Assembly: GCF_003641205.1 (NCBI RefSeq)
Contig: NZ_CP032762.1
Location: 2,604,001 to 2,668,000, forward strand
Direction of reading: 5' to 3'
Source of the DNA: Rhodococcus sp. P1Y
GTDB lineage: Bacteria > Actinomycetota > Actinomycetes > Mycobacteriales > Mycobacteriaceae
Length of the DNA stretch: 64,000 nt
In this document: one piece after another, positions 41,660 to 50,709 of the stretch
How the letters are laid out: every line of letters begins with the position of its first letter
Numbering within the stretch: position 1 is the stretch's first letter
Position numbers and translations under genes: made by a program
Notes under the pieces: model-generated
Told to the model about the DNA's origin: nothing
What the model saw: only the letters and a program-made list of their open reading frames with translations
The model's database searches: none

Positions 41660-42880
41660 TCAGCTGAGGCGTTCGAGCACCATTGCCATGCCCATGCCGC
41701 CGCCGACGCACATGGTCTCGACACCGAACGTCTTGTCCTGCGTCTTGAGGTTGTTGAGCAGGGTCGTGGTGATACGAGCACCCGTCATGCCGAACGGGTG
41801 TCCGACAGCGATGGCGCCACCGGAAATGTTCAGCTTGTCGTGGTCGATGCCGAGATCGCGGGCGGAGCCGAGGACCTGAACGGCGAAGGCTTCGTTGATC
41901 TCGAACAGGTCGATGTCGGAGATGCCCAATCCGGCGATCTTCAGCGCGCGCTTGGTCGCCTCGATCGGGCCGAGGCCCATGATCTCGGGGGAGGTGCCGG
42001 TGACGCCGGTGGACACGATGCGCGCGAGTGGGGTCAGCCCGAGGGCCTTCGCCTTGGTGTCGCTCATGATGACGAGCGCAGCCGCACCGTCGTTGAGGGG
42101 GCACGCGTTGCCTGCGGTGACCGTTCCGTTCGGACGGAAGACGGGCTTGAGCCCACTGATCTTCTCGTACGTCGTGCCGGCGCGGGGGCCGTCGTCAGCG
42201 GTCACGACGGTGCCGTCGGGCAGGGTGACCGGGGTGATCTCGCGTTCGAAGAAGCCTGAGTTGATAGCTTCCTCGGCGCGGTTCTGGCTGCGGACTGCCC
42301 AGTGGTCCTGCTCTTCGCGGCTGATACCGGTGAGGAGTGAGACGTTCTCTGCGGTCTGACCCATGGCGATGTAGGCATCGGGCAGGTCGCCGTTCTCGCG
42401 CGGATCGGTCCAGCTGTCCGCGCCTTCTTCCTGGGCCTTCTTGGTGCGGGCTTCGGCGTCGGCGAACAGTGGGTTGTGGCTCTGCGGAAGTGAGTCGGAG
42501 CTGCCGTGGATGAAGTTGGAGACGCTCTCGACACCTGCGGAGATGAACACGTCACCCTCGCCTGCCTTGATCGCGTGCAGAGCCATACGAGTGGTCTGCA
42601 GCGACGACGAACAGTAGCGAGTGATGGTGGTGCCCGGCAGCGAGTCGTAGCCGAGAAGAACGGCAACGATGCGAGCGAGGTTGTTGCCCTGCATTCCGCC
42701 AGGGAGGCCGCAGCCGAGCAGGAGGTCGTCGATGTCGGTCGGATCCAACTCGGGCACCTTGGCGAGCGCGGCGGCCACCATTTGCACGGTCAGGTCGTCG
42801 GGACGAATGTCCTTGAGCGACCCCTTCATCGCGCGACCGATGGGTGAGCGAGCGGTACTGACGATCACTGCCTCTGGCAT
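41660..42880 (-). CDS. fadA3: Acetyl-CoA acetyltransferase/thiolase
   Basis: 406 aa from the ATG at 42880 with ribosome binding site AGGAGAG. The thiolase residues are present: nucleophile Cys in TRYCSSSLQT, ISGGAIAVGHPFGMTGAR with the active His, and the C-terminal CVGGGMG. It begins MPEAVIVSTARSPIGRAMKG, nearly as I recall for Rv1074c (fadA3). It cleaves 3-oxoacyl-CoA with CoA, or condenses acetyl-CoA. Next to an SGNH hydrolase, as in mycobacteria. Confidence 0.9.
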   Translation of the reverse strand: MPEAVIVSTARSPIGRAMKGSLKDIRPDDLTVQMVAAALAKVPELDPTDIDDLLLGCGLPGGMQGNNLARIVAVLLGYDSLPGTTITRYCSSSLQTTRMALHAIKAGEGDVFISAGVESVSNFIHGSSDSLPQSHNPLFADAEARTKKAQEEGADSWTDPRENGDLPDAYIAMGQTAENVSLLTGISREEQDHWAVRSQNRAEEAINSGFFEREITPVTLPDGTVVTADDGPRAGTTYEKISGLKPVFRPNGTVTAGNACPLNDGAAALVIMSDTKAKALGLTPLARIVSTGVTGTSPEIMGLGPIEATKRALKIAGLGISDIDLFEINEAFAVQVLGSARDLGIDHDKLNISGGAIAVGHPFGMTGARITTTLLNNLKTQDKTFGVETMCVGGGMGMAMVLERLS

Positions 42881-42942
42881 GAACTCTCCTTTGGATTGTG
42901 TACAGCTGAAGTTACCGCCCAGTAGAGGGCGGATGAACACCC

Positions 42943-43905
42943 CTACCCGTTCTGCGCCTCGATTTCGGCTCCTCGTCGACGAACGAAACGATCGAGCGAG
43001 GCCACCGCGCGCGGTAGAAATCTGCGTGACTCCGCCGCAGCAGAGACCTCGGGCAGGTCGGGGAGCGGACCGCCGTGCCATTCGCCGAGCGCGGCGGCCA
43101 ACACTGGCAGCAGCTGACGTGCAGCAAGCTCGTAACCGGCCGCAGACGGGTGAAAACGGTCGGCCGAGAACATCGTGTCGGGTGCGGCGAGGAACTCGGG
43201 AGCGAGGAGGTCGGCGAGCGCCACAGGATGTCCGCCGGCTTTCAGCGTTGCCTCGGTCTGTGCCCGGGCAAGGCGAAGACCCCAATTGCGGACCACGGTT
43301 CGCAGAGGCTGGGGGATGGCCGTGATGACCCCGAGATCGGGGCACGTTCCGACGACCACGACAGTTCCCGCGGCAGTGAGGCGTTCGACGGCGTTGCCGA
43401 GCCGCTCGGCCGACGCCGCGATGGAGAACTTCTTGGTGACGTCGTTGGCGCCGATGAGAATGACCGCGGCGTCCGGTGGCGGCCCGGCGACGAACATTGC
43501 GTCGACCTGGCCCTCGAGGCCCTTCGACGTCGCCCCGCCGATTGCTTTGGTGCTGAGCCGGATTCGCTTGTCGGTCTCCTCGGCGAGTCCACGCGCTACA
43601 AGAACGCCCGGCACCTCGCCCGCAACCGCGCAGCCGACGCCCGCTGCTGTCGAGTCGCCGAAGATCATCAGGTGAATATCTGCTGAACTCCCGAACCTCC
43701 ACCGCTCCGGTTCGAGGTCACCTGGGCCGTAGACGCCATCGGCCTCGGGTGGTTTCGCGGTCGAGCGCCCGATGACGCCTCGCGCCGACGTTGCCTGCGA
43801 CATGAGGTGCCGGTACGCAGCCCACGACGCCGTCCCTGCTGAGGAACCTGCAATGACCGTTGCCGCCCCTGCTTTCGCTGCGTTGCGCCACCCGTTCACC
43901 GGCAC
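42943..43905 (-). CDS. SGNH/GDSL hydrolase, membrane-anchored
   Basis: 320 aa from a GTG at 43905, eight bases after AGGAGA. An N-terminal hydrophobic segment (AAKAGAATVIAGSSAGTASW) may be a signal or anchor. Catalytic blocks: LMIFGDSTAAGVG (block I, Ser), GGATSKG (Gly), LIGANDVT (Asn), and SADRFHPSAAGYE (Asp/His). It would hydrolyse esters at the cell envelope. Position between fadA3 and cbs matches Rv1075c. Confidence 0.85.
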   Translation of the reverse strand: MPVNGWRNAAKAGAATVIAGSSAGTASWAAYRHLMSQATSARGVIGRSTAKPPEADGVYGPGDLEPERWRFGSSADIHLMIFGDSTAAGVGCAVAGEVPGVLVARGLAEETDKRIRLSTKAIGGATSKGLEGQVDAMFVAGPPPDAAVILIGANDVTKKFSIAASAERLGNAVERLTAAGTVVVVGTCPDLGVITAIPQPLRTVVRNWGLRLARAQTEATLKAGGHPVALADLLAPEFLAAPDTMFSADRFHPSAAGYELAARQLLPVLAAALGEWHGGPLPDLPEVSAAAESRRFLPRAVASLDRFVRRRGAEIEAQNG

Positions 43906-44045
43906 GGTTTGTCTCCTACGTTCTGCGCCACGACCCCATCGTATGCATTCGATTCTCAGGCCACGCCGGTACCGAGCAGCCTGCATAACCCGTTACTGGT
44001 CATTCCGCAGGCTCCGCTCCTGAAGCCATCTGGGAAGATGGAGCC

Positions 44046-45431
44046 ATGCGCATTGCTCAGCACGTCACCGAACTCATCGGCAACACCCCCTTGGTCAAGC
44101 TTTCCTCTGTTGTCGGCGACAACGCGGGGACGGTTGCAGCCAAGATCGAATACCTCAACCCGGGTGGCTCGTCGAAGGACAGAATCGCGATCAAGATGAT
44201 CGACGCGGCCGAGGCGTCGGGCGAATTGAAGCCCGGCGGAACGATCGTCGAACCGACCTCGGGCAACACCGGCGTCGGACTCGCCCTCGTCGCACAGCAG
44301 CGCGGCTACAAGTGCGTGTTCGTCTGCCCCGACAAGGTCGGTGAGGACAAGCGCAACGTCCTGCGCGCCTACGGTGCCGAGGTCGTCGTGTGCCCCACAG
44401 CCGTCGCCCCCGAGGATCCCAACAGCTATTACAGCGTGTCCGATCGCCTCGTCCGTGAGATCGACGGAGCGTGGAAGCCGAACCAGTACGCAAATCCGGC
44501 GGGCCCGCAGAGCCACTACGAGACGACGGGCCCCGAGATCTGGGCCGACACCGACGGCAAGATCACCCACTTCGTCGCGGGCGTCGGCACCGGTGGAACC
44601 ATCTCCGGCACCGGCAAGTACCTCAAGGAAGTATCCGGCGGCAAGGTCAAGGTCATCGGAGTCGACCCCGAGGGCTCGGTGTACTCCGGCGGGACCGGTC
44701 GTCCGTACCTCGTCGAGGGCGTCGGAGAGGACTTCTGGCCGTCCGCGTACGACCCGTCGATTCCCGACGAGATCATTGCTGTCTCGGACGCCGACTCCTT
44801 CGACATGACACGTCGCCTCGCTCGTGAGGAGGGCCTGCTGGTCGGCGGATCTTGCGGCATGGCAGCAGTCGGTGCCATCAAGATCGCCGAACGAGAAGGT
44901 CCCGACGCCTTGGTCGTGGTTCTGCTCCCAGACGGTGGCCGCGGCTACCTGGCGAAGATCTTCAACGACGACTGGATGTCGTCGTACGGCTTCCTGCGTT
45001 CACGCCTCGACGGAAATACCAACGAGCCGCTGGTCGGCGACGTGCTTCGAGGGAAGTCCGGCGCCCTGCCCGATCTGGTGCACACGCACCCGTCGGAAAC
45101 TGTCCGCGATGCCATCGAGATTCTGCGCGAATACGGCGTCTCCCAGATGCCTGTCGTCGGCGCCGAACCCCCTGTCATGGCCGGTGAGGTTGCCGGTAGC
45201 GTCACCGAACGCGACCTACTCAGCGCTGTGTTCGAAGGACGTGCTGCGTTGGCCGATCCGGTCGCCAAGCACATGAGCAGCCCGTTCCCGCTCATCGGCG
45301 CGGGCGAGCACGTCTCCGACGCAACGAAGGCACTGGGGGAGACCGACGCGCTCATGGTCGTCGAAGAGGGCAAGCCCGTCGGCGTCATCACCCGACACGA
45401 CCTGCTCGGATTTCTCAGCCAGGGCGCTTGA
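44046..45431 (+). CDS. cbs: Cystathionine beta-synthase
   Basis: 461 aa. PLP lysine is Lys44 in NPGGSSKDRIA; the phosphate loop is GVGTGGTISGTG; TSGNTGVGLA binds the substrate. Two C-terminal CBS domains (about 340-455) end LLGFLSQGA. It condenses serine and homocysteine to cystathionine in reverse transsulfuration. Together with metB downstream it supports homocysteine-cysteine exchange. Same neighbours as Rv1077-Rv1079. Confidence 0.95.
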   Translation: MRIAQHVTELIGNTPLVKLSSVVGDNAGTVAAKIEYLNPGGSSKDRIAIKMIDAAEASGELKPGGTIVEPTSGNTGVGLALVAQQRGYKCVFVCPDKVGEDKRNVLRAYGAEVVVCPTAVAPEDPNSYYSVSDRLVREIDGAWKPNQYANPAGPQSHYETTGPEIWADTDGKITHFVAGVGTGGTISGTGKYLKEVSGGKVKVIGVDPEGSVYSGGTGRPYLVEGVGEDFWPSAYDPSIPDEIIAVSDADSFDMTRRLAREEGLLVGGSCGMAAVGAIKIAEREGPDALVVVLLPDGGRGYLAKIFNDDWMSSYGFLRSRLDGNTNEPLVGDVLRGKSGALPDLVHTHPSETVRDAIEILREYGVSQMPVVGAEPPVMAGEVAGSVTERDLLSAVFEGRAALADPVAKHMSSPFPLIGAGEHVSDATKALGETDALMVVEEGKPVGVITRHDLLGFLSQGA

Positions 45432-45448
45432 CCTGCGGGCGGCTCCGC

Positions 45449-45500
45449 CGCCAGTGGTGTGGTTATGTGCCCCCTGGGGCACATAACCACACCACTGGCG
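45449..45500. terminator. Very long perfect hairpin between cbs and the acyl-CoA dehydrogenase
   Basis: Two 25-bp arms (for example GTGCCCC against GGGGCAC next to a 2-nt loop) pair without a mismatch, and the flanks continue to pair imperfectly. It lies between convergent genes, 18 bp after cbs and 9 bp from the other stop. It is a bidirectional terminator of unusual length. Confidence 0.85.
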
Positions 45501-45508
45501 CGGAGCGC

Positions 45509-46696
45509 CTACCTAACCGCGCTCGACCCGGTGAGAGCCTGGCCGACGACGAGCTGATGCACCTCCGAGGTGCCCTCGTAGGTGAGCACCGACTCGAGGT
45601 TGTTGGCGTGCCTCAGCACTGGATATTCGAGGGTGATCCCGTTCGCACCGAGGATCGTGCGGCACTCCCGCGCGATCTTGATGGCCTCGCGGACGTTGTT
45701 GAGCTTGCCGACGGAGACTTGCTCGCCTCGTAGTTCGCCTTTGTCCTTGAGTCGGCCGAGGTGCAGAGCGAGTAGCTCGCCCTTGCCGAGCTCGAGCGCC
45801 ATGTTCGCGAGTTTCGCCTGGGTCAGCTGGTATCCGCCGAGTGGCTTGTCGAACACTTCGCGGGTCTTCGAGTACTCGATCGCGGACTCGATGCAGTCGC
45901 GCGCCGCGCCCATGGCGCCGAAGATAATGCCGAACCGTGCCTCGTTCAGGCAGCTGAGTGGTCCGCTCAGCCCCCGGGCCTCGGGCAGCATCGCGTCCTC
46001 GGGCAAACGCACGTCCTCGAACACAAGCTCACCGGTGATCGAGGCTCGGAGCGAGAGCTTCTTCTTGACGGTGTTCGCAGTGAATCCGGGCGAGTCCGTC
46101 GGGACGACGAAGCCTCGAATTTTGTCGTCGGTCTGTGCCCACACCACCGCGACATCGGCAACGGGTCCGTTGGTGATCCACATCTTGCTGCCGTTCAGGA
46201 TCCAATCGCTGCCGTCCTTCTTGGCGCGCGTACGCATCCCGCCGGGATTGGAGCCGAAGTCCGCTTCGGTCAATCCGAAGCAGCCGATGAGGTTGCCCTC
46301 CGCCATCCCGGGCAGCCAATGCTGCTTCTGCTCTTCCGATCCGTACTTCCAGATCGCGAACATCGCGAGCGAACCCTGAACGGAGACCAGCGAACGAATG
46401 CCCGAATCCATGGCTTCCAGCTCCAGGCAGGCCAGCCCGTAGGCCGTGGCCGAGGTGCCTGCGCAGCCGTAGCCCTCGAGGTGCATGCCGAGCAGACCGA
46501 GCGCTCCGAGTTCCTTCGCCAGCTCTCGCGCCGGGACGGTGCCTTCCTCGAACCAGTCGGCCAGGTGGGGCCGTATACGTTCGTTGCCCAGCTTTCGGAC
46601 GGTGTCGCGGATCTCCTTCTCCTCGGTATCGAGAAGGGAATCGATGGAGAACAGCTCGTCGACGGACTGTGAATCGGCCACGTTCAAACGCCTCAT
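45509..46696 (-). CDS. gcdH: Glutaryl-CoA dehydrogenase-like acyl-CoA dehydrogenase
   Basis: 395 aa from the ATG at 46696; a GTG at 46681 has a better ribosome binding site (GAGGCG). It has SGIRSLVSVQGSLAMFAIW (the RSxxSVQ motif typical of glutaryl-CoA dehydrogenases), CFGLTEADFGSNPGGM, WITNGPVADV and the C-terminal TYEGTSEVHQL with the catalytic Glu. It oxidises and decarboxylates glutaryl-CoA to crotonyl-CoA, passing electrons to ETF. If davAB degrade lysine via 5-aminovalerate and glutarate, this enzyme and thiolase would complete the route. Confidence 0.82.
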   Translation of the reverse strand: MRRLNVADSQSVDELFSIDSLLDTEEKEIRDTVRKLGNERIRPHLADWFEEGTVPARELAKELGALGLLGMHLEGYGCAGTSATAYGLACLELEAMDSGIRSLVSVQGSLAMFAIWKYGSEEQKQHWLPGMAEGNLIGCFGLTEADFGSNPGGMRTRAKKDGSDWILNGSKMWITNGPVADVAVVWAQTDDKIRGFVVPTDSPGFTANTVKKKLSLRASITGELVFEDVRLPEDAMLPEARGLSGPLSCLNEARFGIIFGAMGAARDCIESAIEYSKTREVFDKPLGGYQLTQAKLANMALELGKGELLALHLGRLKDKGELRGEQVSVGKLNNVREAIKIARECRTILGANGITLEYPVLRHANNLESVLTYEGTSEVHQLVVGQALTGSSAVR

Positions 46697-46754
46697 TTCG
46701 CTAGCGGTGTCTCCCGCAGGCTACCCAGAACTCTCGCCCATTAGTCTGAAAGCC

Positions 46755-47930
46755 ATGAGTGAGCACCGCAGCAAGGCAGACAACCTTTCCTGGCAGGGAT
46801 TCTCGACCAAAGCGGTTCATGCCGGTTACGAGCCGGACCCATTGACCGGTGCGGTCAACGTCCCGATCTATGCAAGCTCGACGTTCGCTCAGGACGGCGT
46901 CGGCGGAATGCGCAGCGGCTTCGAGTACGCCCGCACCGGCAATCCCACGCGTCGGCCTCTCGAAGCCAATCTGGCCGCCATCGAGTCCGGCACGTACGGT
47001 CGCGCATTCTCCTCGGGCATGGCAGCCACCGACGCACTTCTGCGCTCTACTCTCCGGCCGGGTGACCACCTCGTCATCCCCAACGACGCCTACGGCGGCA
47101 CCTTCCGGCTGATCGACAAGGTCTTCACCCAGTGGGGCATCGAGTACTCGGTCGCAGCGGTGTCCGATGTCGACGCAGTGCGCGACGCGATTCGCCCCAA
47201 CACCAAGCTCGTATGGGTCGAGACGCCGACCAACCCGCTTCTGAACGTCGGCGACATCGAGGCACTTGCGGGTGTGGCGCACGAGAAGAACGCCAAGCTC
47301 GTCGTCGACAACACGTTCGCGTCGCCCTACCTTCAGCAGCCGCTCTCACTCGGGGCCGACGTGGTCCTGCACTCGACGACCAAGTACATCGGCGGCCACT
47401 CCGACGTCGTCGGCGGCGCACTGATCACGGATGACGAGGAACTCGATGCGGCCTTCGCGTTCCTGCAGAACGGCGCGGGCGGCGTGCCCGGCCCGTTCGA
47501 CGCGTTCCTGACCCTGCGAGGCATCAAGACCCTCGCGCTGCGCATGGAACGGCACAGCGACAACGCCGAGGCCCTCGTCGAGTTGCTCGACGGTCATTCC
47601 GCGGTATCGCAGGTCATCTACCCCGGGCTCGAGTCTCACCCGTCACACGCTGTCGCGGCCAAGCAGATGCGACGCTTCGGCGGCATGATCTCCGTCCGTT
47701 TGGCCGGCGGTAAGCAAGCTGCGCTCGACCTGTGCGCGCGAACCGAGATATTCACCCTTGCCGAATCGCTCGGCGGAGTCGAATCACTCATCGAGCATCC
47801 GGGCGCGATGACGCACGCGTCGACGGCAGGCTCGCTTCTCGAGGTTCCCGACGATCTGGTTCGTTTGTCCGTAGGCATCGAAGACGCTGCCGACCTGGTC
47901 GGCGACATCGAGCAAGCGCTGGGCAAGTAG
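46755..47930 (+). CDS. metB: Cystathionine gamma-synthase
   Basis: 391 aa. PLP lysine is Lys210 in LHSTTKYIGGHSDVVGG. FEYARTGNPTRRPLE and ETPTNPLLNV are typical of the Cys/Met metabolism PLP family. ESLGGVESLIEHPGAMTH near the C-terminus is the metB/CGS pattern. It makes cystathionine from O-acyl-homoserine and cysteine. The next gene starts 6 bp after its stop. Confidence 0.9.
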   Translation: MSEHRSKADNLSWQGFSTKAVHAGYEPDPLTGAVNVPIYASSTFAQDGVGGMRSGFEYARTGNPTRRPLEANLAAIESGTYGRAFSSGMAATDALLRSTLRPGDHLVIPNDAYGGTFRLIDKVFTQWGIEYSVAAVSDVDAVRDAIRPNTKLVWVETPTNPLLNVGDIEALAGVAHEKNAKLVVDNTFASPYLQQPLSLGADVVLHSTTKYIGGHSDVVGGALITDDEELDAAFAFLQNGAGGVPGPFDAFLTLRGIKTLALRMERHSDNAEALVELLDGHSAVSQVIYPGLESHPSHAVAAKQMRRFGGMISVRLAGGKQAALDLCARTEIFTLAESLGGVESLIEHPGAMTHASTAGSLLEVPDDLVRLSVGIEDAADLVGDIEQALGK

Positions 47931-47935
47931 AGAAG

Positions 47936-48709
47936 ATGATCGTCGGACTGATCGACTCGGGGCTCGGCATGCTGCCGACGTCGGCATGGCTGAAGAAGCT
48001 ACGTCCCGAGCTCGATCTGATCCTGCTGATGGACCCGGATCAGGCGCCTTGGGGGCCGAAGCCCGACGCCTGGGTGGTCGAGCGGGTTCTCGGCGCAGTG
48101 GATCGCGCGATGGACGCCGGTGCCGGCGTGATCGTGCTGCCGTGCAACACGGCAAGCGTGACAGCGTTGGCGCACGTTCGCGCCCATCTCGGTCCGTCCG
48201 TTCCTGTAGTCGGCACAGTGCCTGCCATCAAACCTGCTGCCACGGTGAGCAATCGGATCGCGGTGTGGGCCACCGCAGCGACGACGGCCAGTGCCTATCA
48301 GGCCCGGTTGATCGAGGAATTCGCCGCGGGACGGGACGTCGCGGCGATCGCATGCCACGGGCTCGCGGATTCGATCGATCGCGGTGACGCCGAAGGTGTC
48401 TCGGCCGCAATCGCTGCGGCTGCAGCGGCCACACCCGACGACGTCGAGTCGCTGGTCCTCGGGTGTACTCACTATCCCTTGGTGGTGTCGGAGATTCTGG
48501 CGTCGCTCCGGCCTGGGGTTGCACTGTTCGACAGCGCGGAAGCGGTTGCACGACAAACCCTCCGGAGGATCGACGAGTCGAGCGACACGCACAGGGGATC
48601 GGGTGCGGTCACGGTGTCGCTGAGCGGACGACCCGGCGCCTTGCCGCAGAGTGCTCTCGCCTATGCAGAGGGGCGATTACTTGCTGGGGAGCAGCCGGTC
48701 CACCAGTGA
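47936..48709 (+). CDS. Glutamate/aspartate racemase-like protein
   Basis: 257 aa. The ATG at 47936 lies 6 bp after metB. It has LIDSGLGMLP (Asp7), VIVLPCNTAS with Cys70, and LVLGCTHYPLV with Cys177, the two-cysteine acid-base pair of MurI-type racemases. The pattern is complete, so activity is likely. A murI gene is normally elsewhere in these genomes, so this may be a second racemase or an amino-acid-specific one linked to sulfur amino acids. Confidence 0.75.
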   Translation: MIVGLIDSGLGMLPTSAWLKKLRPELDLILLMDPDQAPWGPKPDAWVVERVLGAVDRAMDAGAGVIVLPCNTASVTALAHVRAHLGPSVPVVGTVPAIKPAATVSNRIAVWATAATTASAYQARLIEEFAAGRDVAAIACHGLADSIDRGDAEGVSAAIAAAAAATPDDVESLVLGCTHYPLVVSEILASLRPGVALFDSAEAVARQTLRRIDESSDTHRGSGAVTVSLSGRPGALPQSALAYAEGRLLAGEQPVHQ

Positions 48710-49243
48710 CCTGGCGTAGCCGGAATCGGCCCCAGGAATCCCGAAGAGAACACGGAAGTAGAGCGGCGCGACGACGACGTCCATGACGGCCTCGTGGGTG
48801 GGAGGGCGTTCTCCGCGATCGGCGGCTTGGCGCAGAATTGTCTCGACTTGGACTTCGCGTTTGTCGAGGCAGTGGCTCTTACCTGTGTCGTCCTTGGTGG
48901 ACCCGACCACGGCGCGAAGGAAAGCTGTCCGCTCCGGCCGTGCGATGTCGGTGACGAGGAACTCGCACCAGATCGACAGGTCGCGTCGCAGATCACCGGT
49001 GTCGGGTACCGCCGCATCGGCGGTCAGAACCTCGAGTGCCACCTCGGTCCGCAGGGAATCCAGATCGCCCCAGCGCCGGTAGACCGTCGTTGGAGCAACA
49101 CCAGCTCGCTCGGCGACGAGGGGAACGGTCAGCGGTTCGGCATCTTCGCCGATCAACTCGGTCACTGCGCGGTGAACATTCGCACGGATGCGGGCGCTGC
49201 GGCCTCCAGGGCGCCGATGAACCGAATTCTCGGAAAGGGACAT
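48677..49243 (-). CDS. TetR-family regulator of the adjacent MFS pump
   Basis: 188 aa. HTH: RIRANVHRAVTELIGEDAEP, then VPLVAERAGVAPTTVYRRWGD. The ligand domain ends VDRLLPSK and overlaps the racemase gene tail-to-tail. It is divergent from the MFS gene across a palindrome that begins 4 bp before its own start. This is the standard layout for a repressor of an efflux pump. Confidence 0.85.
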   Translation of the reverse strand: MSLSENSVHRRPGGRSARIRANVHRAVTELIGEDAEPLTVPLVAERAGVAPTTVYRRWGDLDSLRTEVALEVLTADAAVPDTGDLRRDLSIWCEFLVTDIARPERTAFLRAVVGSTKDDTGKSHCLDKREVQVETILRQAADRGERPPTHEAVMDVVVAPLYFRVLFGIPGADSGYARSLVDRLLPSK

Positions 49244-49247
49244 ACCA

Positions 49248-49277
49248 CCATTAAAGCAAATCAATTGGCTTTAATGG
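49248..49277. promoter_or_regulatory. 30-bp inverted repeat, probable TetR operator
   Basis: Perfect 10-bp arms CCATTAAAGC and GCTTTAATGG separated by 10 bp, in the divergent gap between the TetR and MFS genes. A further half-site TTAAAGCAA lies near 49300. Binding by the adjacent TetR is inferred from layout. Confidence 0.7.
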
Positions 49278-49340
49278 CGAGTTCGGTCTATCGTGAGTTA
49301 AAGCAACGGATCTTGCGTTAAGCAAACGGCGGAGGCATGC

Positions 49341-50585
49341 ATGGTCAACACCCAACTCGGCGGCGTGATTCCCACGCGGACGGGAAGACACATGAATCCG
49401 GCCCTGGCGTTCTGGACCGTCGGCATCACGTATCTGGTGGTCATGGCATCCTCAGCTGCGCCGTCGCCGCTGTATCCCGTGTACCAGCAGCAGTGGGGCT
49501 TCTCGGCGACGATGGTGACCGTCGTGTTCGCCGTCTACGCCGTCGCGCTCCTGCTCGCGTTGCTGACCGTCGGGAGTCTGTCCGATCACATCGGGCGCAA
49601 GCCGATTCTCATCGGCGCTCTCGTGCTTCTGGTGATAAGCCTGGTGCTGTTCATCGTGGCCGACGGTGTGCCAGGGTTGATCGCAGCCCGGGTGGTGCAG
49701 GGGCTCGCGGCAGGGACCGCCACCGGCGCACTCAGTGCCGCTGTCATCGACCTCCAGCCCAATTCCTCGGCCGGACCACTGGTGAACAGTGTGGCGCCGT
49801 CGGTCGGTCTGGCCTCGGGGGCTCTCGGCGCAGGCCTTCTGGTTCAACTGGCCCCAGCTCCGACGGTTCTGGTCTATGCGCTCCTCATCGGCGTTGTGGT
49901 TCTGCTCGCTGCTGCACTGGTGTTCGTGCCGGAAACCTCCGCGCTGCGGACGGTCGAATCGCGCAGGCACTTGGCCACACTCCTGCTGCCGAGGGCGTCG
50001 TTCCCGACCGGTGCGCGGGTGCCGTTCCTCATGATCGTGCCCGCCTTGATCGCGACATGGTCGCTCGGTGGATTCCATCTCTCGCTCGGTCCGTCGATCG
50101 TCGGTTCGATCTTCGGGATCGACAACCACATTGTCTGCGGCCTCGAAATCTTTGCGCTGTTCTTCTCCGGTGCACTCGCTGCTGCCTGCGTTCGAACCCT
50201 GCCGCCGCGGGCCGTCATGATCGTCGGCGCCATAGTTCTAGCGCTAGGCGTCGCGGTGTCCTTGGTCTCGATCTCGCTGGTGTCGGTGCCCATGTACTTC
50301 CTCGGTTCGGTGATAGCGGGCGCCGGCTGGGGAGGCACGTTCCTCGGTGCGATGCGGACGCTTGGCGCGCTTGTTCCGGCCGACGAGCGGGGGAGCGTGT
50401 TCGCCACGACGTTCGTGCTCAGCTACCTGGCGTTCAGCGTCCCCGCAGTGATCGGTGGACTCGCAGTTCATTCATTCGGCTTGGAGCCAACAGCCCTGGT
50501 CTACGGCGGATTCGTCATCGTGCTGGCTCTCGCATCGTCCATCGGCTTCACCGTGGCGTCTCGCCGCGAGCGGAGAGGCACCTGA
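49341..50585 (+). CDS. Major facilitator superfamily efflux transporter
   Basis: 414 aa with 12 predicted helices and the MFS motif GSLSDHIGRKPILIGALVLL after helix 2. GGAGG lies 6 bp before the ATG. It matches drug:proton antiporters of the 12-helix type (RVVQGLAAGTATGALSAAV). The linked TetR and operator suggest it is induced by the exported compound. Confidence 0.85.
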   Translation: MVNTQLGGVIPTRTGRHMNPALAFWTVGITYLVVMASSAAPSPLYPVYQQQWGFSATMVTVVFAVYAVALLLALLTVGSLSDHIGRKPILIGALVLLVISLVLFIVADGVPGLIAARVVQGLAAGTATGALSAAVIDLQPNSSAGPLVNSVAPSVGLASGALGAGLLVQLAPAPTVLVYALLIGVVVLLAAALVFVPETSALRTVESRRHLATLLLPRASFPTGARVPFLMIVPALIATWSLGGFHLSLGPSIVGSIFGIDNHIVCGLEIFALFFSGALAAACVRTLPPRAVMIVGAIVLALGVAVSLVSISLVSVPMYFLGSVIAGAGWGGTFLGAMRTLGALVPADERGSVFATTFVLSYLAFSVPAVIGGLAVHSFGLEPTALVYGGFVIVLALASSIGFTVASRRERRGT

Positions 50586-50673
50586 CCTACTCGATCGACC
50601 GGATCGGCCACGGCGACCTAGTGGTGGCCGATCGATCCACTGCCGACCCTCGGGCTCTGTGGCACCATTCGTA

Positions 50674-50695
50674 CATCTGAACAAGTGCTCAGATG
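50674..50695. promoter_or_regulatory. Small inverted repeat before the ABC operon
   Basis: CATCTGA and TCAGATG are separated by 8 bp, 14 bp before the start of the binding-protein gene. It could be an operator or a short leader hairpin. Confidence 0.4.
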
Positions 50696-50709
50696 AACGA
50701 GGAGGGTCG

